In this document: positions 44,777-54,040 of the stretch, piece by piece
Layout: each line of letters begins with the position of its first letter
Position numbering within the stretch: position 1 is the first letter of the stretch
Assembly: GCF_001642475.1 (NCBI RefSeq)
Contig: NW_019174041.1
Span: 41,061-105,060 of the forward strand
Direction of reading: 5' to 3'
Source: Fonsecaea monophora
Lineage: Eukaryota; Ascomycota; Eurotiomycetes; Chaetothyriales; Herpotrichiellaceae
DNA length: 64,000 bases
Made by a program: the position numbers and the translations under genes
Notes under the pieces: generated by a model
Told to the model about the DNA's origin: nothing
The model's input: only the letters and a program-made list of their open reading frames with translations
The model's database searches: none

Positions 44777-46426
44777 CTAAGCCAACGCGACGGCACCTTC
44801 TTTCTTTCCCACGCGAGGGCTCTCGACATCATCCTCGCCTTCGTCACTGATCAAGCCTTCGAGCTCAAACTCCTCGGCGTCCCGGACCTGCTGGCTAGCG
44901 GTGCCTCGATGTCGGGGTATTCTCGCGCTGCCGTTCACGGGGCCATTAGCCCCTCCGTTCATCCCGACACCCGAGAGGGTGGACATCTTTCTTGTGTGCT
45001 GTCCACCGAGACCACTGGGCCCGGCAATACTCAGGCTCCTCCCGGAACCGGAACCGCCTGCGCCATAAGAGGAGCGCACTCCGTTGCTCTCGTCATCCGG
45101 CCATGCATGGCTCGCGTAGACGTACAGCAAGATGTTCACAAACAGATAGAGTAAGAAGGCGATGCTGTAGAGGATCAGGATGTAGGAGACATGCGTGACG
45201 TCCGCGTCGGAGAGAAGGTGCATTTGTTCCTCGGTCGCGCCCATGAAGAGGAAGCCGGAGGCATACAGGAGCTGTACACAACACCCATTAGCAGACCGTA
45301 ACATGAATGAAGGGGAAATGCAGAGACTCACGAATGGAGGCAAGTGCTGCCAGCTGTTAACCTCGCCTGAGCCACGGCTGTCCTTGAGCAAGAAGGAAAT
45401 CTCAACAATTCTCGCCGCACCCGCAGCCATCAAGGTGTATCCAAACACCGTATGCACCATGGTGCTCAGAGGGAGATCCTGGGGGTGCGCGCTCATGGCC
45501 CAGCCTGTCATGAGGATTACCAGCCCGGGCAGGATATTTCTTTTTGGTCGTCCGTTCCTCGATCTCGACAGCCAAACGCCCAGCAAGCCCGCGCACCACC
45601 AAACGATCCCCATGCTCGTGTGCTGCAGATCGTTCTTGACCCACGGATGGCCCCAGCGGTGTTCTGTAAACGTGTTGACACAGCCCCATGCGGCGATCAC
45701 GCAGCTGTCGAAAAACTCCTGGCTTCTGCCCGTCCTCCTCAACCATGCTTGACCCACGAGTAGGAGGAGAGTCATGATGATGCCGTACGCGATGAACGCC
45801 GACCCCATGATGAAGTGCGCCAAACACTGTCCCAGATGGTCGCCTCGACAGTATCCCATGGCGACGATACCTCCAAAGAGCATTTGCGCCCATGCGACAA
45901 TGGGCATTAATTTTCCCAACCAGCCGTGGATCATGACCACACCTCTCCGCCCACCTCTTCCCATTTTTCCCCCAAATACCCGCCCTATCCACCCTTTCTT
46001 CTCTTCCAGATGCAACTTCAAACCGACACCTAGGCCAACCTGAATGAGGAGCATCAACACCAGGCTATTGGCAAAACTCGCGTGGATGTTCGGGTGACGA
46101 AATTGTCGCCCTTTGTGCATATGTCCCAAGAAATAGGCAACGGTCGCGATAACCGTGCCTACGATTTGTAAAGGAACATGCCAACGACTCTTGATGATTC
46201 CCAGAACCATGCCATAGGGAAAGATCATGCCAAATGACACAATCATGAGGAGGATGTGAATCCATAGCCGGCTATCCAGGGGATCAGGAGAGACGGCCTC
46301 TCCTTCGGGAATCTTGTCCGTGTGGCCGCCATGAGCCGACACAGATGAAGCGAATAAAATGAGGGGGAGTAGATATAGGAGGGGAGTTGGTTGCTGATCT
46401 CGTCGCAGGATCCGTGGGAAATACAT
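44777..46426 (-). CDS. Ytp1-like multi-pass membrane protein with one in-frame intron
   Basis: The frame is open over 549 codons, but a 60-nt segment (45272-45331) has a GTGAGT donor, a CTAAT branch point and a CAG acceptor, and contains no stop. Removing it gives 529 residues and restores WQHLPPF-LLYASGFLFMGAT, so splicing is likely. The protein starts with a signal peptide (LLYLLPLILFASSVSAHGGH). A DUF2427-type N-terminal part (RLWIHILLMIVSFGMIFPYG) with cytochrome-b561-like features is followed by the Ytp1 C-terminal domain, starting near NTFTEHRWGHPWVKNDLQHT. About nine to ten hydrophobic helices are visible, and conserved His in HGGH, HPNIHASF, MIHGWLGK and LQHTSMG could be metal or heme ligands. 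The tail is Ser/Gly-rich then acidic. Function of Ytp1 is unknown. Confidence 0.87.
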   Translation of the reverse strand: MYFPRILRRDQQPTPLLYLLPLILFASSVSAHGGHTDKIPEGEAVSPDPLDSRLWIHILLMIVSFGMIFPYGMVLGIIKSRWHVPLQIVGTVIATVAYFLGHMHKGRQFRHPNIHASFANSLVLMLLIQVGLGVGLKLHLEEKKGWIGRVFGGKMGRGGRRGVVMIHGWLGKLMPIVAWAQMLFGGIVAMGYCRGDHLGQCLAHFIMGSAFIAYGIIMTLLLLVGQAWLRRTGRSQEFFDSCVIAAWGCVNTFTEHRWGHPWVKNDLQHTSMGIVWWCAGLLGVWLSRSRNGRPKRNILPGLVILMTGWAMSAHPQDLPLSTMVHTVFGYTLMAAGAARIVEISFLLKDSRGSGEVNSWQHLPPFVSLCISPSFMLRSANGCCVQLLYASGFLFMGATEEQMHLLSDADVTHVSYILILYSIAFLLYLFVNILLYVYASHAWPDDESNGVRSSYGAGGSGSGRSLSIAGPSGLGGQHTRKMSTLSGVGMNGGANGPVNGSARIPRHRGTASQQVRDAEEFELEGLISDEGEDDVESPRVGKKEGAVALA

Positions 46427-46978
46427 CGCGAACCGGACGGTGCTGTGAGACGGGGGACGAGGGGAGACTCTCGACGAAGTTGATGGGGCAGTTGTTGCCA
46501 GTCAGGGGCTGAAGTACATTGTACAAGGATGCTAGATTAGCAGATTGACGATTTATGAGGCGGAAAGAGAGAAACCATCGGCTGATATAATGCTCGATTC
46601 ACGTCCACGCCGCATGCGCAATAATGGCACAATGGATTGTCGTGCTGGGAAAAGATGTTGCCTCTCCACAAATGGCCGGTTCATGCCGGTCCATCACGCT
46701 ACATGTCTTCTCCACTTTTCATGCGTTATACATAGCGAAACGTGTACCGTAATCGTCAATGGAATTGGTATCATTCGATAGAAGATGCCAACTAGTCTGG
46801 CAGATGAGGTTTGCTCGGACATTTCTGGTAACAGGATAGGGAGAAACAATACTGCAGCGTCTGACGCATTTAAAGATATCTTCATATCTAGTGTAAGCTA
46901 TACATCCGTCTTCGATAGACACTGATCCTGCGTGGCACCTCTGCTTCGTCCACCACCACGTTGCCAGATCAACCACAT
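46427..46978 (-). other. Intergenic region between two minus-strand genes
   Basis: It holds the promoter of the Ytp1-like gene and the 3' end of the chitin deacetylase gene. No repeat or gene is recognised. Confidence 0.4.
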
Positions 46979-48895
46979 TCACGCTTGCTTGTCGACGTAG
47001 AATTTCTCGATCTCACAAGGGAGCTCGGCTTGTCCACAGGTCGAGCAGAAGAGGAATTGCATGCTGCAGATCGTCTCCAATCTCTCACACGTTGTCTTGT
47101 CTGTCCTGCTCGAGTTCGTGCATTCCAACGCATCTTGCTCACATTGAGCATTGCTTTCGAAGCATTCGACCTTGTTGGTAAATCTTTCAACTTTCGCACA
47201 GGAGTTCCTGCCCGAAACAATGCAGCCTCCCTCCGACCTTGAGCCAACGCTGATCCAAGCCGGATCCCGATACCACCGTTCGGGATCATCATCAAGACAC
47301 TCTCCGACAGTAACAGCTAACAACAGGTCAGTGAATGTTTTCGACGCGCAGAGCAGACCTGGTACGAGCCTTTCCATCCTCTTTGGGAGACCACGTCCAG
47401 GATATATTTGGTAAGGTCGATGGCTGACGTGCGGACTGTATCGTGCTGGATCAGCAGCATCCTGCTTCCTTGCTCATCTCCGCTCTCTAACGCCTGGTCA
47501 ACCCTCTCTGCCATTGCAGTGAAATTGTCAGGATCCATCCAGTCCCCGCTGTCAAACGCATACGAAATAACATGGTATCCAAGGTCTCTCATGTCGCTAA
47601 GACAACCGGTGTGGTTGCTGCATTGGAGGTAAGGCGGCCGCATGTATGCCGGATATTTGCCTAAGATGTTGGCGAGTGCCCTCTCGTTCTGAGCCATGTC
47701 GAGCCGGCGAGCTTGCGACCCCATCTCGTCCATGTTATCATGAGACCAAGTATGGGAGGCAATTTGGTGCCCCTCCTGGACCATACGCTTGATCACATCC
47801 GTCCACTTGCGCGTCGTGTCGATGGGACCTTTGCCATTGCTATTCCCTGTAATGAAGAAGGTTGCCTTTGCACCAGCTTCGTCGAGAATATCCAGCAGCT
47901 CATCGGTGTTTTGTGATGGACCATCGTCGTATGTAAGGGCAATAGTTTTAGGAACGTAGCAGTTGCGGATGGGCTGCCCATATGCGATCTGGCCTTCCTC
48001 TCCTCTTGGATCCACTGACATATTGTACCCTGCTGGAGTGGTGTCAGAGTCGCAAATGCCAAATTCTTGTTGGCAATTTACTGGGACAGCACAGAAATCA
48101 AGACCAGTCCCCTAAGCCGTGTCAGCAAAGCGACACATTTTCCAAGGAACAGCCACCAACGCAATAATTAAAGCGAGAACAACACTGCGGAAAGGGACAG
48201 GAGCTGTTGCCGTTCGATGGACCACATCTCTCCTGAGTGCACGTTCCAAAAGCTGGTTGGCACCCTTCGCCGCAGAATTCGCTGGTGATACCCTGCTTCG
48301 GTCAATACCTCATTCTTGCGTGGGACAACGAGACAAACACATAGACCATCTGAAGAACAACACTGTCCGGCACTGCAATGTTGTCCATCATGATTCGGAC
48401 CACAATACTCGACGGTTGTAGCACGATTTGTGCCTTCACTTGCATCGCAGATTCTGCAGCGACGTCAGGTATCGTGAGAGTATATTGTCTTCCTGTAAAC
48501 TTGCCCGTATCTCTCTTGACAGCCTTGACCGCAATAAAGCGTTCCATTACCTAGAAGGGATATCATCAGCTGTCGTCCGAATGATGTGAACAAAGGTGTG
48601 GTACCACAGAACCCCTATCAACAGTCAGAACAAATCTCGGGACATGGTTGACTCAACACACATATGATGAGCAGCACCATCCACTGCCAGGAGTATTTGG
48701 ATCGCACGCCACTCCAGTCACATTTCCGCAAACGATTTGCTTCGGTTGCTCGCTCCCAGCGTTTAATAATGTAGATTGCTGGTCGCCAGAGTCAAGACTT
48801 GAGGGGGTTAGAGCATCAACGGGAGACGTCTCCTCTGCTTTGGCCAACCACACTGGTGCATGGAGAACAGCGAGCAGAAGGGAATGGGGTTTCAT
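46979..48895 (-). CDS. Chitin deacetylase with three CBM18 chitin-binding domains, seven exons
   Basis: Exons: 48662-48895, 48605-48614 (10 nt), 48505-48550, 48339-48453, 48161-48292, 47370-48111 and 46979-47316, about 538 residues. A signal peptide (MKPHSLLLAVLHAPVWLAKA) is followed by three hevein-like CBM18 modules, each with the Cys pattern around CCSS..GFCGN...YCGQGC, CCSSDGLC, and CCSRFNYC. Then comes a NodB/CE4 domain: IALTYDDGPS, HQIASHTWSHDN, YMRPPYLQ and AFDSGDW, all metal and catalytic motifs intact. The C-terminal about 115 residues are Cys-rich. Intron 3 uses a GC donor (GCAAGT). Intron 6 needs a GC donor (GCTCGT) to restore AVTVGECLDDDPERWYRD, so its exact donor is less certain. 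Likely secreted; it would deacetylate chitin at the wall or host interface. Confidence 0.9.
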
Positions 48896-49393
48896 CGTGA
48901 CGTGAAACTGCGTCGAGCTGGAAGGGGAACCAACGGCGTGCACAGAGAGAGTCAGCGCCTAAAGAGCAAATCGACGATATGAAATAATGAATGCAGCGGT
49001 ATCGATGCAGGCGAGCTCGACAAAACTTCAGAACGAAGGATGACCAGTGCAATGATGGCGTAGACGGAGCAGAGAGAGATGAACACAGAGGAAAAAAGGT
49101 GTTAACTTGAACTGTCCAGGCCAGCGCCCACGTCGAAGGCGCGAGGCGCCCGCTCTCAAGGAGGATCATTTCCTGACAGCAGGAAGCGATGGCCGTCATG
49201 AGGCTCACCGGCAGAGCATCGCAACAGCAGGAGCAGACATCGTAGCTTCATTCCAAGTTTCCCATGTACTTGATTGCAGTGTCTTCGTCTCGCGTCAATT
49301 CGTCTCCCATAGTTGCTAAGCGAAGCAGTACAACTGTTCTAAAATTCCCGCAAGCATTATTTTATTTTTGAAGCCCCATCTAACCCAGACTGC
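48896..49393 (-). other. Intergenic region between two minus-strand genes
   Basis: The promoter side of the chitin deacetylase gene and the 3' end of the SYLF gene. Nothing else is recognised. Confidence 0.4.
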
Positions 49394-51156
49394 TCATTGA
49401 AAAGATCCTGGTATATCGTTAGGGTTCCCCTTAGACTCTTCAGTGGGCGTCACTGGTACGGAATGGAATGCAGAGTCGGTGGCTTCGTGAGTGGATGTTG
49501 GTGTGAGGACGTGGCCGCCCTCGTGCTTTTGTTCAGCATCGCCGTTCAAATCAATTTTGTCAAAGCCATCAACGGGCGCCTGTGTTTCCGAGGAAGGGGA
49601 TGCTACGCGGCCAGGATTCCGCGGCGGTAATGCTGGAGGGACACGTTTGGGAACTTCAACCACTCTCGCACGGGCCATGACTGGCACAGCTGTCGAGACC
49701 TCGACATCAGAATCTACGTCTGAGAATGACTCTCTGCGCTCCTGTGGCTCTTCAGCCGCGTCATCCACGAGTTGGCTGTGTTTCTTTGGAAAGTCAAGTC
49801 CTCTCATCGACGTCCGTCGAGGGCTGTTTCCAGCACTTTTCGTTTCGTCCTCATCCGTCTGGGTACCTCGATCGACACTAGCGAGGCTGTGAGTGCTTTC
49901 TCTCCAAGTCCGACTCCGAATTGAGCCATCGACACTTCGACGTGAGAAATGGGAGTAGATCGGGCTGGTGGGTGACGGCTTGAACTCGAAAGCATCTGCA
50001 CTAGGCCGTTGGTGAGTTCCTGCCTCTCGGATATTCAATCCTTCAGCCTCCAGGGCTTTCACTCCATATGGATCTGGATCATCCTCGGCTGGGATACCAA
50101 AGGTACTTCCTCCTGTAGGCAGTCAGTAACCTGATTGAAGCCGGTTCGCTAACTCTCACCTGGTGGCATGATTTCCATGTCACTCGGAGCCGGAGCATCC
50201 GGGAGCAAGCTGTCATCTACCTCGTCACCTTGAGCCGCCTTCAAGGTGTCAAGAAGGACCTGGTACTGCTCAACAGGTGCATATCGAACCTTGCCAACAA
50301 GGATATCTGTGACGCTGATCTGTTCTCCATAGAACCTTGCATTTTCGTCGGTACGTTCAATAACAAGATTCCCTTCCAGGGCGACTCCAGCATAAAGACC
50401 GCGACTCTTCACGTATGACCAAATAGGAGCCTGGCGTTTGGTCAATTCAGTATCGAGAGCGCCACCGATTCCAACGGGGCCTGCTGCAACCCCGACCTCA
50501 GTCCCCAAGGTAGTCCTCCACTTTGTGAAAGCTCCCAAGGCTTCGTATGTGTTGATGACGAGTACTGTATCGTAGATGTCGACTCCTGCGAGGAACCCAA
50601 AGGAAAGATTTTGCGTCTGAATGCCACTGGGAGGACTCCATTCCCCAGTCTCTGGATGCCTGCCGACAAGAATGCCAGCACCGCCAGAGCCACCGAAGAG
50701 CCACCCGGTTCGCATGGTTGTGAATATAGCCAACCCGACAGCATTTTTTATGACACTCGCCGGAATCTTTTTCATAACCCTTTGTTTGCCTTGCGGGACA
50801 CCCACCGTTGTTGCATTCCGCTCTTCCACTTTCTTGGCCTCCTTCTCTTCTATCTGCTCATAGAAGCCGTCCTTGCAGAACCCACGTAGAATCCGAGCCG
50901 CCTTTTCTGATTCTTTGTCTAAGGAGGTGGGCCAAAATGCTTCGGAACCGACTTTGTTTGACAATCGATTGACAGGGGCTCCCAGTTTGTCAACAACCGC
51001 ATAGGCTTTGTTGAAACCTGGTTTGAGGGCCTTCTCGTAGGCGGTATTGGAATATCCTTTGGTTTTTTCCCACACTGTCGATGTCCCAGACGTTGTTCTG
51101 GTTGAGCTCTTGGTGATCGAAGTATCCAAGGCTGGACTCTGCGCCGGTTGCGCCAT
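49394..51156 (-). CDS. ysc84: Ysc84/SH3YL1-like SYLF-domain protein, two exons
   Basis: Exons 50160-51156 and 49394-50112, joined by a 47-nt intron (donor GTGAGA), encode about 571 residues. The join makes MPPG-GSTFGIPAEDDPDP. SYLF proteins bind phosphoinositides and actin at endocytic sites. The domain spans about residues 75-300: ESEKAARILRGFCKDGFYEQ, KKIPASVIKNAVGLAIFTTM, GWLFGGSGGAGILVGRH, FGFLAGVDIYDTVLVINTYE, and the Gly-rich GVAAGPVGIGGALD, then YVKSRGLYAGVALEGNLV and FYGEQISVTDILVGKV. The long C-terminal part is Ser/Pro-rich, with RVPPALPPRNPGR a likely SH3-ligand motif. Yeast Ysc84 has its own SH3 domain; none is seen here, so this protein may be an SH3-less form or a partner ligand. 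Confidence 0.9.
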
Positions 51157-52033
51157 GGCACCGGGTCAGGTTTGCCAACGTGATAGTTTGGGGGGATTAG
51201 TCGACCGATGGTCAGGGTAAACAGCGCACGCAGGATGCTCTTACTGTGTGCGAGCAGGTCACTTGCAGAACAATTGGACTCGGTGATTGGGAGCCAGTAA
51301 TCTAGGACGGTTCAGTGTCGCGCAGCCAACCTTTGAAATCTCGAGGACTATTTGGGCAGTTTGACCAGCCAGTAATCCGGTTGCTGCCGGGTACGCAATA
51401 AAAGAGTAAGAAGCAGACAGGCAGGGCAACTAAGTGGTTAGACGTCATTGGCCTTAAGCGCATTTGTTGTGGGTGGTTGCGGGCAGAGGCACATCTTAGT
51501 CAGGACGCCCGTGATGCCCAAGACCAGGCAAGCGGGCGAGCTAGAGCCCAGAGGTCGTGAGTTGGGGGCTTCCACGTGGGCCTAGTGAGCCTAGGAGCCT
51601 GGGGGTCTAGAGAGAGAGACACACCAAAAAAGGCTGCTGGTCTGACAAAATCACATGCCTTTGACGGCACGAGTTTGACTGTACTATCTCTGACTTGAGT
51701 AATTGCAAACTCCTATGCAAGACGACATTTCATCAGTACACGGCTGACTCGAGTTGATCTCATCTCTCAGTGTCCATGGGTCTTTGTGTTGAGAGCAAGC
51801 ACATAACCTGACGCTTTCACCTGGCAAGCTGGTTGTCCTGCGTGTCAGAAGCCAGAGAAGCAAACAGAAGGTGCTGCACCTCGGCTCGTCAGAGAAACGT
51901 TTGTTCGACTAATCATATCTGAACGTTGGCAGAAACATTCAAAACAGTCTTCAATCCGTCGTCGAAACCCCAGCGAACCTCAACCTTCCACGAAATCAAC
52001 TATTCGTTTCTTTTCTATAGCGATTAATTAGCC
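51157..52033. other. Divergent promoter region, SYLF and enoyl-CoA hydratase genes
   Basis: An 877-base shared upstream region. It has a CACGTG palindrome at 51573-51578 and an AG-rich stretch near 51610-51630. No gene is supported. Confidence 0.45.
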
Positions 52034-52879
52034 ATGCCACCAATCCCACCTCTTTTCGTGCTTCAAGTTCCGCCGACGTTGAATGCTGGCTCAAATGCTC
52101 AAGGCGAGCAAGGGAACTTCATTTGCACCCAGGCCGCTCCTCAAGTATACCTCCTGTCCTTCTCCAGCCCGCCGGACAACCGCCTCACTCCCGCCTTCAA
52201 TCAAACATTCCTGCTGGCACTTGACATTATCGAGCACCGTCTCCCTCGGGGAGTGGTCATAACGACCTCATCCATCACCAAGTTCTATTCCAATGGGCTG
52301 GACTTTGAGAATGCTATCAAGGACCCGACTTTCTTCCCAAACAGTCTTTATCCCTTGTGGCGTCGTTTGATCAGTTATCCAATGCCCACAGTGGCATTGA
52401 TAAATGGCCATGCTTTCGCCGGCGGCTTGATGACCGCCATGATGCATGATTATCGCATCATGAACCCTCACAAGGGGTTTTTGTGCCTGAACGAGCTAGA
52501 TTTTGGTGCAGCTCTTCAACCAGCCATGGCAACAGTGTTTCGAGTGAAGTTAAACATGACGACTTTCAGGAATATGGCTCTGGAGAGCAGAAGATTTCCC
52601 GCCCTGGAGGCCTTGAAAGAGGGCATCATTGATGGCGTTGGGGGTGTTGAAGAGACGCTCGCCTTCATTTCGGAGATGAAGCTGGCTCAGAAGGCTCAAG
52701 GAAAGTCATATGGTCTGATCAAGGAGGAACTATACCGAGAGGTGATCAAAGACCTAGACGAAGGCGCTGATACCCGCGCAAAGCTAGCCGCGAGAGATCT
52801 AGATCGCAACCGTCGGGGACTGGAATCCAGGAGAAGGGTCGACGAGTATCAGGCGGTGGTGCAAAAGGCGAAACTCTGA
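52034..52879 (+). CDS. Enoyl-CoA hydratase/isomerase, likely peroxisomal
   Basis: A 281-residue single-exon crotonase-family protein that would hydrate or isomerise fatty enoyl-CoA in beta-oxidation. Oxyanion-hole elements are visible as KFYSNGLDFENA and INGHAFAGGLMTAMMHDYRI. A Glu in CLNELDFGAAL sits where delta3,delta2-enoyl-CoA isomerases place the catalytic acid (as in plant ECI proteins), which favours an isomerase over a hydratase. The protein ends in AKL, a strong type-1 peroxisome targeting signal. The pex10 gene is about 8 kb away on the same strand; co-location may be chance. Confidence 0.9.
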   Translation: MPPIPPLFVLQVPPTLNAGSNAQGEQGNFICTQAAPQVYLLSFSSPPDNRLTPAFNQTFLLALDIIEHRLPRGVVITTSSITKFYSNGLDFENAIKDPTFFPNSLYPLWRRLISYPMPTVALINGHAFAGGLMTAMMHDYRIMNPHKGFLCLNELDFGAALQPAMATVFRVKLNMTTFRNMALESRRFPALEALKEGIIDGVGGVEETLAFISEMKLAQKAQGKSYGLIKEELYREVIKDLDEGADTRAKLAARDLDRNRRGLESRRRVDEYQAVVQKAKL

Positions 52880-53424
52880 TCACAAGCAGGCATCGGGTGT
52901 AACGACTGTTGAATGCGTCAGAGGTTATCCTCCGGAATGTTTTCGGGTTTGAGTGCCTATGTAACAGGATTGGGAACCGGCGAAAGTGGCAGGCTGCAGT
53001 GATTACCAGTTTAATGGCTGGGTTGATGAATCAGAGCCATCCTCCAATGCCTTGTGGTCCATCGTGCTGTGCTACACAGACATCGAGACTGGAAATACTA
53101 TAGCCAGTTGGTACCGGATCCTGGTATTCTGTGACTAGCATCATTGAACGTTATCTATAACTCACCTGATTCTTCGTATACTCTCGTGCGATAGATAGTG
53201 ATAACTACCGATATCCTGTTGATATGAGTATTGAGTAATTGCCAATTGGGGATACTCCGTATTATGTGCGAATAAAACTAGGTGCACAAGCAGAGTTTTA
53301 TGCACCGTTTATGCAAGTCTTACGGAGAGTGGATATTGACTAACTGTGACTGGCAAGAAACGCGGAATACGAGCCTCAACAAACCGTGGGCAACCAAGAC
53401 ACCCCGCGTCTTTGCCGGGTGGCC

Positions 53425-53459
53425 AGTCGGCTACGGGTCCTAAGCGCCGACTCCCGTAG
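53425..53459. repeat. Interlocked inverted repeats
   Basis: Two 7-bp arm pairs alternate: AGTCGGC (53425-53431) pairs with GCCGACT (53446-53452), and CTACGGG (53431-53437) pairs with CCCGTAG (53453-53459). The order a-b-a'-b' is that of an H-type pseudoknot if transcribed, or two overlapping dyad sites in DNA. Confidence 0.7.
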
Positions 53460-53469
53460 GCAACAGCCC

Positions 53470-53503
53470 GCCTGAAGGCCGCCCACGGCGCAATCTTTCA
53501 GGC
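53470..53503. repeat. 7-bp stem hairpin, GC-rich
   Basis: GCCTGAA at 53470-53476 is inversely repeated as TTCAGGC at 53497-53503, with a GC-rich 20-base interior. It lies beside the interlocked repeats. Confidence 0.6.
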
Positions 53504-54040
53504 ATCAGGCATTACTGCTCGTACTCGATCATCGCTAAATTCGCATGCAATACCTAGGTTACCCAAGGCCCGGCTCCACAATTACGCTCACCCCCTTCAC
53601 CAATGGACTCCTCGTTGCTTCGCATTAATTATTTTTGAGTTACCCGAGACTGTCATCTTAAAAGTCCGTCTTCCACGAGGCGTTGGATCTCTTTTCATTG
53701 TTTTCGGGCCCGAGATATTGTCCTTGGTGCCTGTTTGTCGTGTACATATCATCGTCATTCACCTTCTGTCCATTCTTTTTCTAATACGTCCGCTCCTTTG
53801 ACTCTTGCATATAAAGAAACTCCGATAAGAATTACAACGGTTCGCAGTCACGATCCTTCAGATTTCGCGCTCGAATCCGTCGATCTGCTAAAGGCACACA
53901 CACTCGACGTATCGACGCGGCTGAGAATTTGCCCCTCGCATATCCTTCTCACTGTTCAGTTTCCTCTTCATCCATCATGCTCTGCTAGCTTTCGCTCAGA
54001 AGCCTCATTTCATAATACGGCACCGTGATAAGGCCTCAAC

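Larger units (their letters stand above)
52880..54040 (+). other. Upstream region of the ABC transporter gene with inverted repeats
   Basis: A 1.16 kb gap without a gene. The first half is AT-rich. GC-rich paired inverted repeats at 53425-53459 and a hairpin at 53470-53503 are listed separately. A three-codon upstream ORF (ATG at 53977, stop at 53988) lies 52 bases before the transporter start. It matters only if the leader reaches that far. Confidence 0.5.

Noticed and set aside
10341..46426. A secondary-metabolite cluster based on LaeA-like, P450-fusion, hydrolase and transporter genes
   Set aside because: No polyketide, peptide or terpene synthase is present, genes are interrupted by housekeeping genes, and the P450 belongs to a Ppo oxylipin enzyme.
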